Assembly: GCA_900314795.1 (NCBI GenBank)
Contig: OMWP01000002.1
Coordinates: forward strand, 29,478 to 93,477
Source of the DNA: an uncultured Eubacteriales bacterium
GTDB taxonomy: Bacteria > Bacillota > Clostridia > Oscillospirales > Acutalibacteraceae
Length of the DNA stretch: 64,000 nt
Reading direction: 5' to 3'
The notes beneath the pieces were generated by a model, which had not been told where the DNA came from, ran no database searches, and saw only the letters and a list, made by a program, of their open reading frames with translations. This document shows, piece after piece, positions 45,512 through 54,427 of this stretch; the stretch's first letter is position 1, and the number at the start of each line of letters is the position of its first letter. A program made the translations under genes and the position numbers.

Positions 45512-47509
45512 TTATTCGATCGGTTTTCCGATACCGTTTCCTTCAGTGATCCCCGCAAAGAAGCGCTGTAAGTATGTAGCATCGATAATAGAAACATTAT
45601 CGTCTTTATCGACGTCGGCACAAATCATCGCCTCATTCGGGAGGAGTACGATACCCGCCATATGGCGCTGGATAGCGGTCGTATCCGTGATATCTACCAC
45701 ACCGTTCAGGTTAGCGTCGCCGAGCAGGGGAGAGGGGGTGTAGTCCGGGGCGAACTGTTCAGAGAGCCATGCGGCACGGCTGAGCATCCAATCCGACGCG
45801 TAGTTGTACATTCCTTCAAAGTCCTGTGCATAACTTGTCGTCTGCGTATCTACGACCATTTTTTGTGTAGTGCTGTCATAATGCGCTACCTTCTGGCTCG
45901 AATGATCCGCGATCCAACTGCCGGTGTTCAGCAGCCAACCGCTCTCATAGTTCATGGCGGCGGAGCCTTGGATCAGATCGTAGTACGCTTCCTTGGTGTA
46001 GAGATCGCGGTTGATCTCTTTGTCAAATCCTGTACCGGCAAAATGATCCAATGCGGGCATGAATCTCTCGAACCAGATCTTCGGCAGTACCGCTTTGACG
46101 TCTGCGTTCTGAGAGATCCTCGCAATGATGTTGTTGGAACGCTTTGCGCTGGCGTTTGCCTTGCCCTTGTGCTGACACCACCAACCGGTGTATTCCTCGT
46201 AATCGGTTACGCCGATGTTTCTCAGATCCCATTTTACACCTGTCGCGTTACCCAATGAGTTGTCATAATCCCATACGGGTGAGCCGTAGAATTTGTAATT
46301 GCCATTCTCATCCTGACGATAGGTGAAGAAGGTGCTGGAAACACCGCTGTCCCAGTTCTTGCCCAGCTCATTGATCAGATAGAGCTTAGCGACGGAGTTG
46401 ACGTCCGCGACTGAGGAGAGATCGCCGCTCGGTGATGTAGCGGTATAGAAGGCGCTGAACTTTGATTTGACATAGTTCTTGACCTCTTCATAACCGGGCT
46501 GACCGGGATCGATCTCGGGCGCCTTGATCGTGATCTTCATGTTGTTGGTGGTCACATAGTAATCGCCGTCGGTCGCGCTCGCGTCAACCTCCGCGATAAA
46601 GGGGAAATCCTCTTTGATCGAGCCGTCCTCGTTGAGGTAGCCATCATCGGTCACCTCGGGCACCAGACTGCCGGGCTCGACCTTTTCACACATCAGGTAA
46701 GAGCCCCAGTAATAGCCGTTGACATAGAAATCGACATAACGTGAGTCGGAGGCATAGGGGAGTCCGACAGCATCGGAAAGATCGTAGAGGATGCGGTTGC
46801 GCGACAGGGAATCATCCTGGTAGTTGGGCAGGATGGAGTACTTCTTGTTCTTCTCCATGCCCGCGATACTGACCTTCTTATCGTAGGTGATGTTATAACC
46901 CTTCTTGGGCTTGTCCCAGGAGGTGTTACCTCTGCCTTTGATCTTTTTGATCGTAGTATTGTCGATGCTGCCGTCGGGGGTCACGATCGCGCCGGTAGCC
47001 TTGGCGCTGTTTTCCTTTGTCTCATTGAGATACGACATCAGATCGGTGCCGTTGCCGTCGGCGTCGGGATTATTGATGTAGATCGCGCCCTCCGCATTGG
47101 AGTTCATGATCTTCAGCGTATAGCTCTGACCGCCTGCGGATACGGTGTAAGCGGTGTTTGCGGTATAGGCTACGCTCTCGGTAGCGTGAGAAGCGATGGA
47201 CACGCCGTTGAGGGTAACTGCCGCGTCATAGCCATTGTACACATCGATGGTGTTTTTAGCGGCGGAGGAGGGGAGGAAGAAGTATTTTTCATTGGGCTTT
47301 GCTACTTCAAAATCTTCATCATGCACGCTCTGCCATGCCTGCCAAGCCTCAGCGTCAACAGAGTCGCTGACAGCATGTACATACAGTGCGGCATCGGATG
47401 CAAACTCTGACGGAGCACCCTTTTCCTCAGCGGCAAATGCACCGGTGAAGGGAACAGCGCTCAGCATCATTAGTAAGGCTAAAACGATTGCGAGGGTCTT
47501 TTTCATCAT
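45512..47509 (-). CDS. Secreted CotH-family kinase-like protein with dockerin
   Basis: 665 residues. The signal peptide is MMKKTLAIVLALLMMLSAVP..GAFA. The middle (about 170-560) is a CotH domain: IKGRGNTSWDKPKKGYNI, the basic/nucleotide region YSILPNYQDDSLSRNRIL, VDFYVNGYYWGSYLMCEKVE and VWDYDNSLGN. CotH proteins are atypical kinases known for spore-coat protein phosphorylation. A type-I dockerin (about 597-658) has DANLNGVVDITDTTAIQRH and DVDKDDNVSIIDATYLQRF, followed by GIGKPIE. The dockerin implies extracellular assembly. A GGAGG ribosome site lies upstream. The substrate is unknown. Confidence 0.88.
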   Translation of the reverse strand: MMKKTLAIVLALLMMLSAVPFTGAFAAEEKGAPSEFASDAALYVHAVSDSVDAEAWQAWQSVHDEDFEVAKPNEKYFFLPSSAAKNTIDVYNGYDAAVTLNGVSIASHATESVAYTANTAYTVSAGGQSYTLKIMNSNAEGAIYINNPDADGNGTDLMSYLNETKENSAKATGAIVTPDGSIDNTTIKKIKGRGNTSWDKPKKGYNITYDKKVSIAGMEKNKKYSILPNYQDDSLSRNRILYDLSDAVGLPYASDSRYVDFYVNGYYWGSYLMCEKVEPGSLVPEVTDDGYLNEDGSIKEDFPFIAEVDASATDGDYYVTTNNMKITIKAPEIDPGQPGYEEVKNYVKSKFSAFYTATSPSGDLSSVADVNSVAKLYLINELGKNWDSGVSSTFFTYRQDENGNYKFYGSPVWDYDNSLGNATGVKWDLRNIGVTDYEEYTGWWCQHKGKANASAKRSNNIIARISQNADVKAVLPKIWFERFMPALDHFAGTGFDKEINRDLYTKEAYYDLIQGSAAMNYESGWLLNTGSWIADHSSQKVAHYDSTTQKMVVDTQTTSYAQDFEGMYNYASDWMLSRAAWLSEQFAPDYTPSPLLGDANLNGVVDITDTTAIQRHMAGIVLLPNEAMICADVDKDDNVSIIDATYLQRFFAGITEGNGIGKPIE

Positions 47510-47638
47510 AGATACCTCCTATGTGGAAATCTTTATGTCATTATTATATAATTATTCAAAAACTCTATCTAACATAAAATGATTTTTTTCTTAACACAAT
47601 CCGCTTATCAGAAAGATAGATCGTCAATTCCAACGCTA

Positions 47639-48505
47639 TCATTCCGGTGTCATCCTGTACTCCGACGGCGTCATTTGATACTTTTGGTAAAAGGCTCTGG
47701 AAAAATAGGACAGATTGGAGAACCCACATGACAACGCGATCTCAGATACCTTGGACGATTCGTGCCTCAATCGGTTGGCGGCGATCTCCAACCGGTAGTT
47801 CTTTAAATACTGCGTCAGTGACTCACCGGTCATTTGCTTGAATAGCTTGGAAAAGTGACTGACGGAATAATTGCTGACAGCCGCCATGGCCTCGGCGGTG
47901 ATATTCTCGGCATAGTTTTCTTCCAAATATTTCAACGACAGCTTGAGCTTGTCGAATACGATATCCTCATAAGCGCGTTCCTTGTCCGACACCTCGCAGA
48001 ATTCAAGTACATGGTGCAACAGCTCCATGAGCATCGCTTTGATCAGCAGTTCATCTCCGACCTGTCTGTCTTTTTGATAGGTAAGCAGCTTGCGGATCGT
48101 CGGCAAAATCTTAGCGTTCATCGGATGTGAGCGATCAATATACTCCGGCATCAGCAGTTGGCGCTGATAGATCGGCTCGAGGTATTTTTTGCGGCACAGA
48201 TCGTCCACACCGCTCTCGAGCATGGAAAGGCGGAACAGGATGTTATGATAAAACCCTCGATCTTCCTCATGCTGTCTGATCGCATGGATCGCCTGTGGAT
48301 GGATCAGTACAAATTCGCCCTCGCGGACAAGGTATTCCGAATTCCTGACAGAAATGCTGACGCACCCTTTTTCCACATAAATGATCTCCATCTCCTCATG
48401 CCAGTGGAGAGGAAAATCGCTGAGCCATTCGGGGACAAGACCCCGATAGACAGCAAAGGGGAAATCGTGCGTTCCGTGGACTTTTGTTTCCTGATATGCT
48501 GACAT
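47639..48505 (-). CDS. AraC-family regulator with N-terminal cupin
   Basis: 288 residues. The N-terminal cupin-like sensor (about 15-100) includes PLHWHEEMEIIYVEKG. The C-terminal double HTH has VSNYSVSHFSKLFKQMTG and IALSCGFSNLSYFSRAFYQKY. It probably senses a sugar or other ligand and acts on the divergent MATE gene. The start is the ATG at 48503-48505; the in-frame ATG four codons earlier overlaps the GAGGTG ribosome site. Confidence 0.92.
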   Translation of the reverse strand: MSAYQETKVHGTHDFPFAVYRGLVPEWLSDFPLHWHEEMEIIYVEKGCVSISVRNSEYLVREGEFVLIHPQAIHAIRQHEEDRGFYHNILFRLSMLESGVDDLCRKKYLEPIYQRQLLMPEYIDRSHPMNAKILPTIRKLLTYQKDRQVGDELLIKAMLMELLHHVLEFCEVSDKERAYEDIVFDKLKLSLKYLEENYAENITAEAMAAVSNYSVSHFSKLFKQMTGESLTQYLKNYRLEIAANRLRHESSKVSEIALSCGFSNLSYFSRAFYQKYQMTPSEYRMTPE

Positions 48506-48551
48506 TTTGCACCTCATAATCGTTTTGTGTCAAAAAATAGCGGATATTCTG

Positions 48552-48586
48552 CTTGTATTATACTATCTGAAAGTATATAATGCAAG
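48552..48586. promoter_or_regulatory. Inverted repeat between the AraC and MATE genes
   Basis: CTTGTATTATACT and AGTATATAATGCAAG form an imperfect palindrome in the divergent promoter region. It contains TATAAT-like elements on both strands, so it may be both operator and promoter. Confidence 0.45.
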
Positions 48587-48619
48587 AAGAAAGTATTTGC
48601 AGAGAGTGTTTTGGTGAAG

Positions 48620-49975
48620 ATGAAAAAACTAAAGCTCTTTAATTTAGCATGGCCGATCTTTATCGAGACCGCCATGTTTATGCTGCTTGGATTTATCGAT
48701 GTATACATCCTCAGCAATTATGACGACTTAGCGGCGTCATCCGTCAATACAGCGAACCAGACCGTGTCGATCGTGACCATTGTGTTTCAGATCCTGTCCA
48801 CCGCGGGCGCTGTGATGATCTCGCAATACCTCGGTGCGCAAAAGCGTCGGTCTGCATCTCTGGTATCGGTGCTGCTCTTGTCATCTCAGGTCTTTTTCGG
48901 CGTGATTATCAGCGTGATCTTCCTGCTCTTTAACCGACCGATCCTGATGCTGGTAGGTGCCGACGGTCAGATTCTGGATTATGCAAGCCGATATCTTTCT
49001 ATCGTCGGCGGCACAATGATGTTCCAGGCGCTCCTTAACGGCTGTTCGGTCATCATCCGCAATCACGGCATGACCAGGATGACGATGTTTGTCACAGCCG
49101 GCATGAACGTACTGAATACGGGAATGGATCTGCTCCTTGTACCTGCGATGGGAGTAGAGGGCGCGGCGATCGCGACCTGTATCAGCCGTGTGATCAGCAG
49201 TATCATTCTGGTGCTCATCCTGTTTACGAAGATCGAATCGCCCTCCGCGTTCAAGCTCTTGAAGCCGTTCCCGAAAAGTGAATTTCTGTCGATGCTGAAG
49301 ATCGGTATCCCCTCGGCGCTCGAGACCTTCCTCTATAATCTCTCACAGCTCGTGATCACCTCCATCGTGCTGTATTGCCTGTCGGAGAATGAGCTGATCA
49401 CAAAAACCTATGTGCAGATCATTACGATGTTCTTCTATCTGTTCTCGATGGCGATCGGTCAGGCGTCGCAGATCATGATCGGTCATCTGGTCGGCGCGAA
49501 GGAATACGATCAGGCGTATCGGCAGGGACTGCGCTCCTATCGTACCGCATTGGTTATCACGGTCATCACCTGCACCATTGGCATCCTGCTTCGCAAACCG
49601 CTGCTGAGTATTTTTACCGATAACGCCGAGGTGCTTGCGATCGGCAGCACGATCCTGTTGATGAACGCGGTGCTCGAGTTCGGCAGGACAACCAACATCG
49701 TCATCATTGCCTGTATGCGCGGCGCGGGCGACGTTTACTTCCCGACGGTCTGCGCAGTGCTATCCAATTGGATCATCAGCGTCGCGGGCTCCTATCTGTT
49801 TGCAGTTGTATTCGACATGGGCATCTACGGCCTGTGGATCGCGCTCGCGGCGGACGAATGTGTGCGCGGTATTTTGATGATCATCCGCTGGAAGAGCGGC
49901 GCGTGGAAGAATAAACGCGTCGTGAAGGATAGGGAAGAGGATCAGAAGATCGCAGAAGCAACGGATTTAAATTGA
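48620..49975 (+). CDS. MATE-family efflux transporter
   Basis: 451 residues, about 12 membrane helices. Typical segments are NLAWPIFIETAMFMLLGFID near the N-terminus, AGAVMISQYLGAQKR, and the second-half repeat GIPSALETFLYNLSQLVI and ASQIMIGHLVGAKEYDQA. It exports organic cations or drugs using a Na+ or H+ gradient. Divergent from the AraC gene, which probably controls it. The ATG at 48620 has GGTGA upstream; a TTG at 48611 is an alternative start in the same frame. Confidence 0.93.
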   Translation: MKKLKLFNLAWPIFIETAMFMLLGFIDVYILSNYDDLAASSVNTANQTVSIVTIVFQILSTAGAVMISQYLGAQKRRSASLVSVLLLSSQVFFGVIISVIFLLFNRPILMLVGADGQILDYASRYLSIVGGTMMFQALLNGCSVIIRNHGMTRMTMFVTAGMNVLNTGMDLLLVPAMGVEGAAIATCISRVISSIILVLILFTKIESPSAFKLLKPFPKSEFLSMLKIGIPSALETFLYNLSQLVITSIVLYCLSENELITKTYVQIITMFFYLFSMAIGQASQIMIGHLVGAKEYDQAYRQGLRSYRTALVITVITCTIGILLRKPLLSIFTDNAEVLAIGSTILLMNAVLEFGRTTNIVIIACMRGAGDVYFPTVCAVLSNWIISVAGSYLFAVVFDMGIYGLWIALAADECVRGILMIIRWKSGAWKNKRVVKDREEDQKIAEATDLN

Positions 49976-49984
49976 CATGTGTAA

Positions 49985-50024
49985 CAGAACAGCGGACAAG
50001 GGCATCCTGTCCGCTGTTCTTCGT
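49985..50024 (+). terminator. Rho-independent terminator after the MATE gene
   Basis: A 12-bp stem GAACAGCGGACA / TGTCCGCTGTTC followed by TTCGTT. Confidence 0.8.
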
Positions 50025-50033
50025 TGATAAATA

Positions 50034-50115
50034 AAGCCTTCCTTTGGGAAAGGAGGCGGATGAATTGTATAGATTGATCGACCGAAGGGAGATACTCTTT
50101 GCCGAAGGGAGGCTT
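50034..50115. repeat. Short MITE-like repeat (degenerate copy)
   Basis: Terminal inverted repeats AAGCCTTCCTTTGG and CCGAAGGGAGGCTT enclose about 80 bases resembling the GGCTCCCTTTGG ends of copy A at 2174. It lies between the MATE gene and the sugar symporter pseudogene. Confidence 0.5.
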
Positions 50116-50164
50116 GGAAAGCGACTGTTCCTATGCTATTAATGTTTTTGTGTTGTATATTCTA

Positions 50165-51529
50165 TTATTTGCTTTCGGCTGCGAGCTGCGCTTCACGTTC
50201 TTTCTTCATCTTCGGGAGTTCCTTATCGAACTTGAAGAAGAAGAACAGCACGATGGTCAGCACGATGCACAGCATCGGCACACCGACAAATCCGATCTTG
50301 ATGAATAGCTGAGCGGATTCTGTCTGGATATCCTGTTTTGCGTTATAGCCGCCGATCTCCATGATCGCCAGCATGATGGTGACGTTCAGACCAAAGGCGA
50401 GCTTAGCGAGGAAGCTATCGAGTGACGAGAGGATGCCCGCGGCACGGATGCCGGACTTGAGCTCACAGTATTCGACAACGTCGGCAAGCAGCGAGAAGCG
50501 CATACCCATCAGGTAGCCGAGCGGGAACCATACCAGCGCTGTACCGATGCACAGCCATACAAGGTTAGCGCCGCAGAAGAAAAAGATCACATTACCGATC
50601 AGCGCGACCACGTTCATCATGATCGAAGAGCTCTTCTTGCCCATGAATTTGCAGAAGAACGGGATCGTCAGCTGACCTGCCACCATGCTCAGCGAGGTGA
50701 CCAGCGCCTGGATGGAAACGATATGCTCCACCGTGAAGTTGCCGATATCGCCGATGGTGTAGTTATAGAATTAGAATACACCCGCCTGCTTGATCGCGAA
50801 GCCGAGCAGGTAGATGAACATCGTGATGACGAAAAGGATGTACTGACCGTTGATCGCCTTCAAGCCGTCCTTGAGCTTGATCTTCTCTTCCTTGATCGGC
50901 TTGACGACCTCACGGGTATTGAAGTAGGAGAACACCAGCAGGATGACCGCGCCGATCGAGAAGATACCCGCTGCCCATGCGTAGGAGTACAGATCGGTCT
51001 TGCCGCCGAAGTGATTGATCAGGGGCAGAGCAAAGAAGGTCACGCAGAAGCTGCCGATCGCCGCCATGACCATACGGAAAGTGACGAGCACATTGCGCTC
51101 GCCGGGGTCGGATGACAGGCTGGGCAGGATCGCCGACAACGGCGTGTTGACGACGGTATAGCAGGTGCTGACCATGTTGAAGGTGATGAACGCCATCGTG
51201 ATCATCAGAACCTTGTTGTTAGAGACCATCGAGGGCAGGCTGAACGTCAGCACAGCAAAGAGTGCCAGCGGGATCGCGCCGATGAGGAAATAGGGGCGGC
51301 ATTTACCGCTCTTGAATTTGGTCTTGTCGACAATAATGCCCATCAAAACGTCGGTGATCGCGTCGATGAACTTTGACGCGAGGGTGATGATGCTGACAGC
51401 CGCTGTGTCCAGCAGCAGTGCGTCGGTGTAGTACACCGTCAGATAGGTGCAGATCATCGGCCAGATCAGGTTGCTCGCCATGTCGGCGGCGCCGTAGCCG
51501 AGTCGCTGTCTCATTTTTGATATGCCCAT
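50165..51529 (-). pseudogene. GPH-family sugar:cation symporter interrupted by an in-frame TAA
   Basis: An MFS-type transporter of the glycoside-pentoside-hexuronide group (MelB/YicJ-like). The N-terminal part RLGYGAADMASNLIWPMIC continues normally to residue 252 (QAGVF). A TAA at 50771-50773 then stops translation. The same frame resumes at once (FYNYTIGDIGNFTVEHI) and continues to a normal C-terminus. About 454 residues in all, so one base change accounts for the break. TAA is not a selenocysteine or pyrrolysine codon. The second part has a GTG (50731) but no good ribosome site. It is either a fresh pseudogene or a sequencing error. Confidence 0.85.
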
Positions 51530-51710
51530 TGATATCGCCTCCCAAAGATTTTATATAAGTATAACAAATTTTTGTGTATTCTGCAAGAATTATTTACATT
51601 ATTTCTAAAAGAATGACAGCAACTCGAATAGTTTTGATTCATTGGATCGTTAACGCGAGGCTCGACGCGCGTTCAAGCGGCTACAAACTCATTTGATGAG
51701 AATAAAAAGG

Positions 51711-51736
51711 AGGATGGAGACGCGCTCCATCCTCAG
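51711..51736. terminator. Hairpin, possible terminator
   Basis: A perfect 10-bp stem GAGGATGGAG / CTCCATCCTC with a five-base loop. There is no strong T-run; no gene clearly ends here. Confidence 0.4.
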
Positions 51737-51878
51737 ATGTTATAAAGCAACGTCAGGAATCCTCCGGTAAAATAACTGTAACACGCCATTCAACCTTTGA
51801 GATGGCACAGAAGCTGCGCACTACATATTTTCATTATTGCTTTACTCCTGATTTATCATAATCCTTCCAAATAAAAAG

Positions 51879-51911
51879 CACCAATCTTCTCTGCCAATCG
51901 ATTGGTGCTTC
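51879..51911 (-). terminator. Terminator of the HxlR / radical SAM / nitroreductase operon
   Basis: On the minus strand a stem AAGCACCAATC / GATTGGTGCTT is followed by TTTTATTTGG, just past the end of the flavin-binding gene. Confidence 0.8.
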
Positions 51912-51940
51912 ATTTTTAATGTATTTGATTTTATTAACTC

Positions 51941-52345
51941 TTAGAACTCAATAGTCACAGGAGACTCTGTGAATGAGTATATTGTAGCTTTTGCGTTTTT
52001 AAGATAAACTACTTCAAACTTACCGTCATCGATGGAATACATTCTTGTGAGTGCTTCTCCATAATGATCCAGCATGGATTTTCTGGCTTCAACACTCTTG
52101 TCACAAACGATTTCAGCCTCGATGCGAATCCATTTTCCGTGTGCCATACCGCTGATTTCCACATTCGGGTTTTTCATCATCTGCTCAAATACCTTTTTCT
52201 TATTACTGGTTGGCATATACAGCTTTCCTTCAAACTCGTGAATCCCGCTGAACGGTCTCACGCGCGGTTTATTGTCATCAACCGTTGATACATAGAACAC
52301 CTTTGAGTCTTCCAGAAACTGCAATACTTCCTTCACTTTTTCCAT
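51941..52345 (-). CDS. Pyridoxamine 5'-phosphate oxidase-like flavin-binding protein
   Basis: 134 residues with the FMN-binding split-barrel fold: VFYVSTVDDNKPRVRPFSGI, KLYMPTSNKKKVFEQMMKN and MAHGKWIRIEAEIV. The start is the ATG at 52343-52345 with AAAGGAG upstream, 17 codons inside the open frame. It is the last gene of a four-gene minus-strand operon of redox functions. Substrate unknown. Confidence 0.85.
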   Translation of the reverse strand: MEKVKEVLQFLEDSKVFYVSTVDDNKPRVRPFSGIHEFEGKLYMPTSNKKKVFEQMMKNPNVEISGMAHGKWIRIEAEIVCDKSVEARKSMLDHYGEALTRMYSIDDGKFEVVYLKNAKATIYSFTESPVTIEF

Positions 52346-52402
52346 TCTTAACGCTCCTTTTTCTTGTTCTTTGCGTGTATCACGCAAATAGTTCAAATAT
52401 GA

Positions 52403-52921
52403 TTATGCTCTGTAAACGTAGTTTGCTTTTCTCGGCTTGGGATCGGGTAAAGGCTTTGCGGCGTAGCCGAGGATCAGATGACCGATACCTTCATAGTCGC
52501 CTTCGATACCGAGGCCTTTTAAGATCGCTTTTCCTTCTTCGCTTTCAAATTCCTCTTTTGCGCGGTGTACCCAACAGCTCGCCACACCGAGGTCGGCAGC
52601 GGCGTTCATCATGTTGCCCATGACTAAGCTGCCGTCATAGATATAGGTCGGCATCGCTTTGTCAGCGAGGACGATCAACAGCTCGGGAGCGCCGTAGAAC
52701 GGGTCGATTTCCATTCCCATGATTGCAGCATTCATTTTAGAGAGCTTATCTCTCAGCGTCCTGTCCTTGACGACAAGAATGATCGGTGATTGCTTGCCCA
52801 TGCCTGTCGCGGCATAGGTGCCTGCTTCGATGATCGCGTTGAGCTTTTCATCCTCTACGGGATCGGGCTTGTAAGAGCGGCAGCTGCGGCGTGTTTTCAA
52901 TACGTTTAATGTTTCTGACAT
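52403..52921 (-). CDS. Nitroreductase-family flavoprotein
   Basis: 172 residues. The FMN-binding N-terminus is VLKTRRSCRSYKPDPVEDEK, followed by ATGMGKQSPIILVV, a GNMMNAAADLGVASCWVHRA segment and the C-terminal GHLILGYAAKPLPDPKPRK. It reduces nitro or quinone-like compounds with NAD(P)H. A GGAGG ribosome site precedes it. Operon with the radical SAM gene upstream and the flavin-binding gene downstream. Confidence 0.9.
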   Translation of the reverse strand: MSETLNVLKTRRSCRSYKPDPVEDEKLNAIIEAGTYAATGMGKQSPIILVVKDRTLRDKLSKMNAAIMGMEIDPFYGAPELLIVLADKAMPTYIYDGSLVMGNMMNAAADLGVASCWVHRAKEEFESEEGKAILKGLGIEGDYEGIGHLILGYAAKPLPDPKPRKANYVYRA

Positions 52922-52938
52922 AGTTGATTCCTCCTAAA

Positions 52939-53835
52939 TTATTTTCTATCTAATATGGAACCTTCTCCGGCGCGTAACGGATAGGTGTTCAAACGGTCAT
53001 GCAAGCGCTCACGCATCTTTTGGATGACGTCGAGCATTTCTTCTTTATGCAACGGCAGATATCCCTCCATCGGCACGACGTTTGACGGGTGAGAACCGAA
53101 GTAAATCGTATCGTTTAGTTCCAGCTTTCTGATCAGCAATTCCTGTTCATCGAGAAGCTGACCGTAGGTGCATTCTTTGAATATGCCGTTTTGCATATCG
53201 TAATACAGCTGACAGCCTTTGTCGGCATGGAGCGTTCCGATGAACAGCAAATGCGGTTGAACGCGATTCAACATATCTGCCGTCGCTTCTGCGTTCTCCT
53301 TCCAAAGATCCGCTCCGGCACAGCCGAGAATCACGTTCAGGCTGAAATCCATTCCTGCCTTTTTCAATCGGAGCAGTTGTGTCACGCTTTCTTCGTTGGT
53401 ATAGCCTTTGTTCATCATCGTAAGCGCCGTGTCAAAGCCACTCTCAACGCCGATATCCAGTTCGTTGATACCGCATTCTCTGAGCCTGAGCAGCTCTTCA
53501 TCCGTCTTGTTGCGGATGTTGAGGATTGAAGCATACATAGAGATGGTCTCGACCTTGGGGAGCTTCTCATGTATCAGGTCGGCGATCTTTTCCAGTCGTT
53601 CCGCATTCAGAACAAACGCGTCGCCGTGCTCTAAAAACACACGCTTGACGTTCGGCGTCGTGCGCGATGCTTCTTCTATATCCTCTGCTATCTGTTCGAG
53701 CGGGCAAACAGAAAAGGGGCGGTCATGATACATATAACAAAAACTACATTTGTTATGACTGCATCCGACCGTGACCTGCAACAGCAGAGAATCCGCTTCA
53801 AACGGCGGTCGGTAGATGATTCCTGTGTAGTGCAT
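52939..53835 (-). CDS. Radical SAM protein with CX4CX2C cluster motif
   Basis: 298 residues. The iron-sulfur motif is GCSHNKCSFCYMYHDRP near residue 25, with four rather than three residues between the first two cysteines, as in a COG1032-like subgroup. VFLEHGDAFVL, ELDIGVESGFDTAL and LNVILGCAGADLW follow as the barrel strands. The substrate is unknown. The start is four bases from the HxlR stop with GAGGTGAG upstream, so it is co-translated. Confidence 0.85.
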   Translation of the reverse strand: MHYTGIIYRPPFEADSLLLQVTVGCSHNKCSFCYMYHDRPFSVCPLEQIAEDIEEASRTTPNVKRVFLEHGDAFVLNAERLEKIADLIHEKLPKVETISMYASILNIRNKTDEELLRLRECGINELDIGVESGFDTALTMMNKGYTNEESVTQLLRLKKAGMDFSLNVILGCAGADLWKENAEATADMLNRVQPHLLFIGTLHADKGCQLYYDMQNGIFKECTYGQLLDEQELLIRKLELNDTIYFGSHPSNVVPMEGYLPLHKEEMLDVIQKMRERLHDRLNTYPLRAGEGSILDRK

Positions 53836-53839
53836 GGTC

Positions 53840-54184
53840 TCACCTCGTTTTCATATAGTCGATGTATTCCTCGCCCCAAGTTTCCAGAGCGGATACGACA
53901 GGCTGAAACCTTTTGCCGATATCCGTCAGGGAGTATTCCACCTTCGGCGGGATCGCCTCATACTGCACGCGCTGTATCAGCCCGTTTTCTTCTAAGTTCT
54001 TGAGCTGAACCGACAGCGTAGCATGAGTCATCTTCGGCATCTTCCTCAATAGCTCGTTGAAGCGCAGCGGTTCGTCCTGCAAATAGAGCAAAATCAAGAT
54101 CGCCCACTTGCCGGAGATCAGGCTTTGCGCTGTTGCGAAAGGGCATTTTCCGAAGCGTTCTTCTAAGGTCGTTTGTTGATCCAT
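53840..54184 (-). CDS. HxlR-family transcriptional regulator
   Basis: About 114 residues. The core is CPFATAQSLISGKWAILILLYLQ, then a winged helix (MTHATLSVQLKNLEENGLI and YSLTDIGKRFQPVVSALE). The lone Cys before the core (GKCPF) is the position used by redox- or aldehyde-sensing HxlR proteins. Several in-frame starts exist; I chose the ATG before DQQTTLEE, but GTG (54205) and ATG (54193) are possible. It heads the redox operon and is divergent from the SnoaL-like gene. Confidence 0.85.
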   Translation of the reverse strand: MDQQTTLEERFGKCPFATAQSLISGKWAILILLYLQDEPLRFNELLRKMPKMTHATLSVQLKNLEENGLIQRVQYEAIPPKVEYSLTDIGKRFQPVVSALETWGEEYIDYMKTR

Positions 54185-54265
54185 ACTTATCATCTCGCTT
54201 GTCACTTTTTTGAACTGCTTTAATTATACGACCGTTCATCCAATATGACAAGTACGATTTTTTAT

Positions 54266-54289
54266 GATACTCGGTATCTTTTGTGATAC
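54266..54289. promoter_or_regulatory. Candidate HxlR operator
   Basis: GATAC-TCG-GTATC followed six bases later by GATAC forms overlapping inverted repeats in the divergent region. A second cluster, ACAAC-ATTAG-GTTGT overlapping GTTG-TACC-CAAC, lies at about 54304-54324. Their dyad form and position suit an HxlR dimer. Confidence 0.5.
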
Positions 54290-54342
54290 CTTCGCGCGAT
54301 TGCTACAACATTAGGTTGTACCCAACACAAGTTTTCGGTCAT

Positions 54343-54371
54343 TTTCAAAAGGATCAATGTCAGCTATACTG
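54343..54371 (+). promoter_or_regulatory. Candidate promoter of the SnoaL-like gene
   Basis: -35 TTTTCA (54343-54348), a 17-base spacer and -10 TATACT (54366-54371). An AGGAGG ribosome site lies before the ATG at 54428. Confidence 0.5.
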
Positions 54372-54427
54372 TAGTCACAGCAAGAGAAAAGCTGAATTCA
54401 CAAAACTACAATCAGGAGGAAATCACT

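Larger units (their letters stand above)
51530..51940. other. Gene-free region with hairpins and repeat traces
   Basis: About 410 bases without a gene. Contents: the symporter leader and start region; a degenerate GCGAGGCTCGACGCGCG repeat trace near 51654; a hairpin GAGGATGGAG / CTCCATCCTC near 51711-51736; and the minus-strand terminator at 51879-51911. Confidence 0.5.

Noticed and set aside
50771-50773. Selenocysteine or pyrrolysine readthrough in the symporter
   Set aside because: The codon is TAA, which encodes neither; a mutation or sequencing error is simpler.
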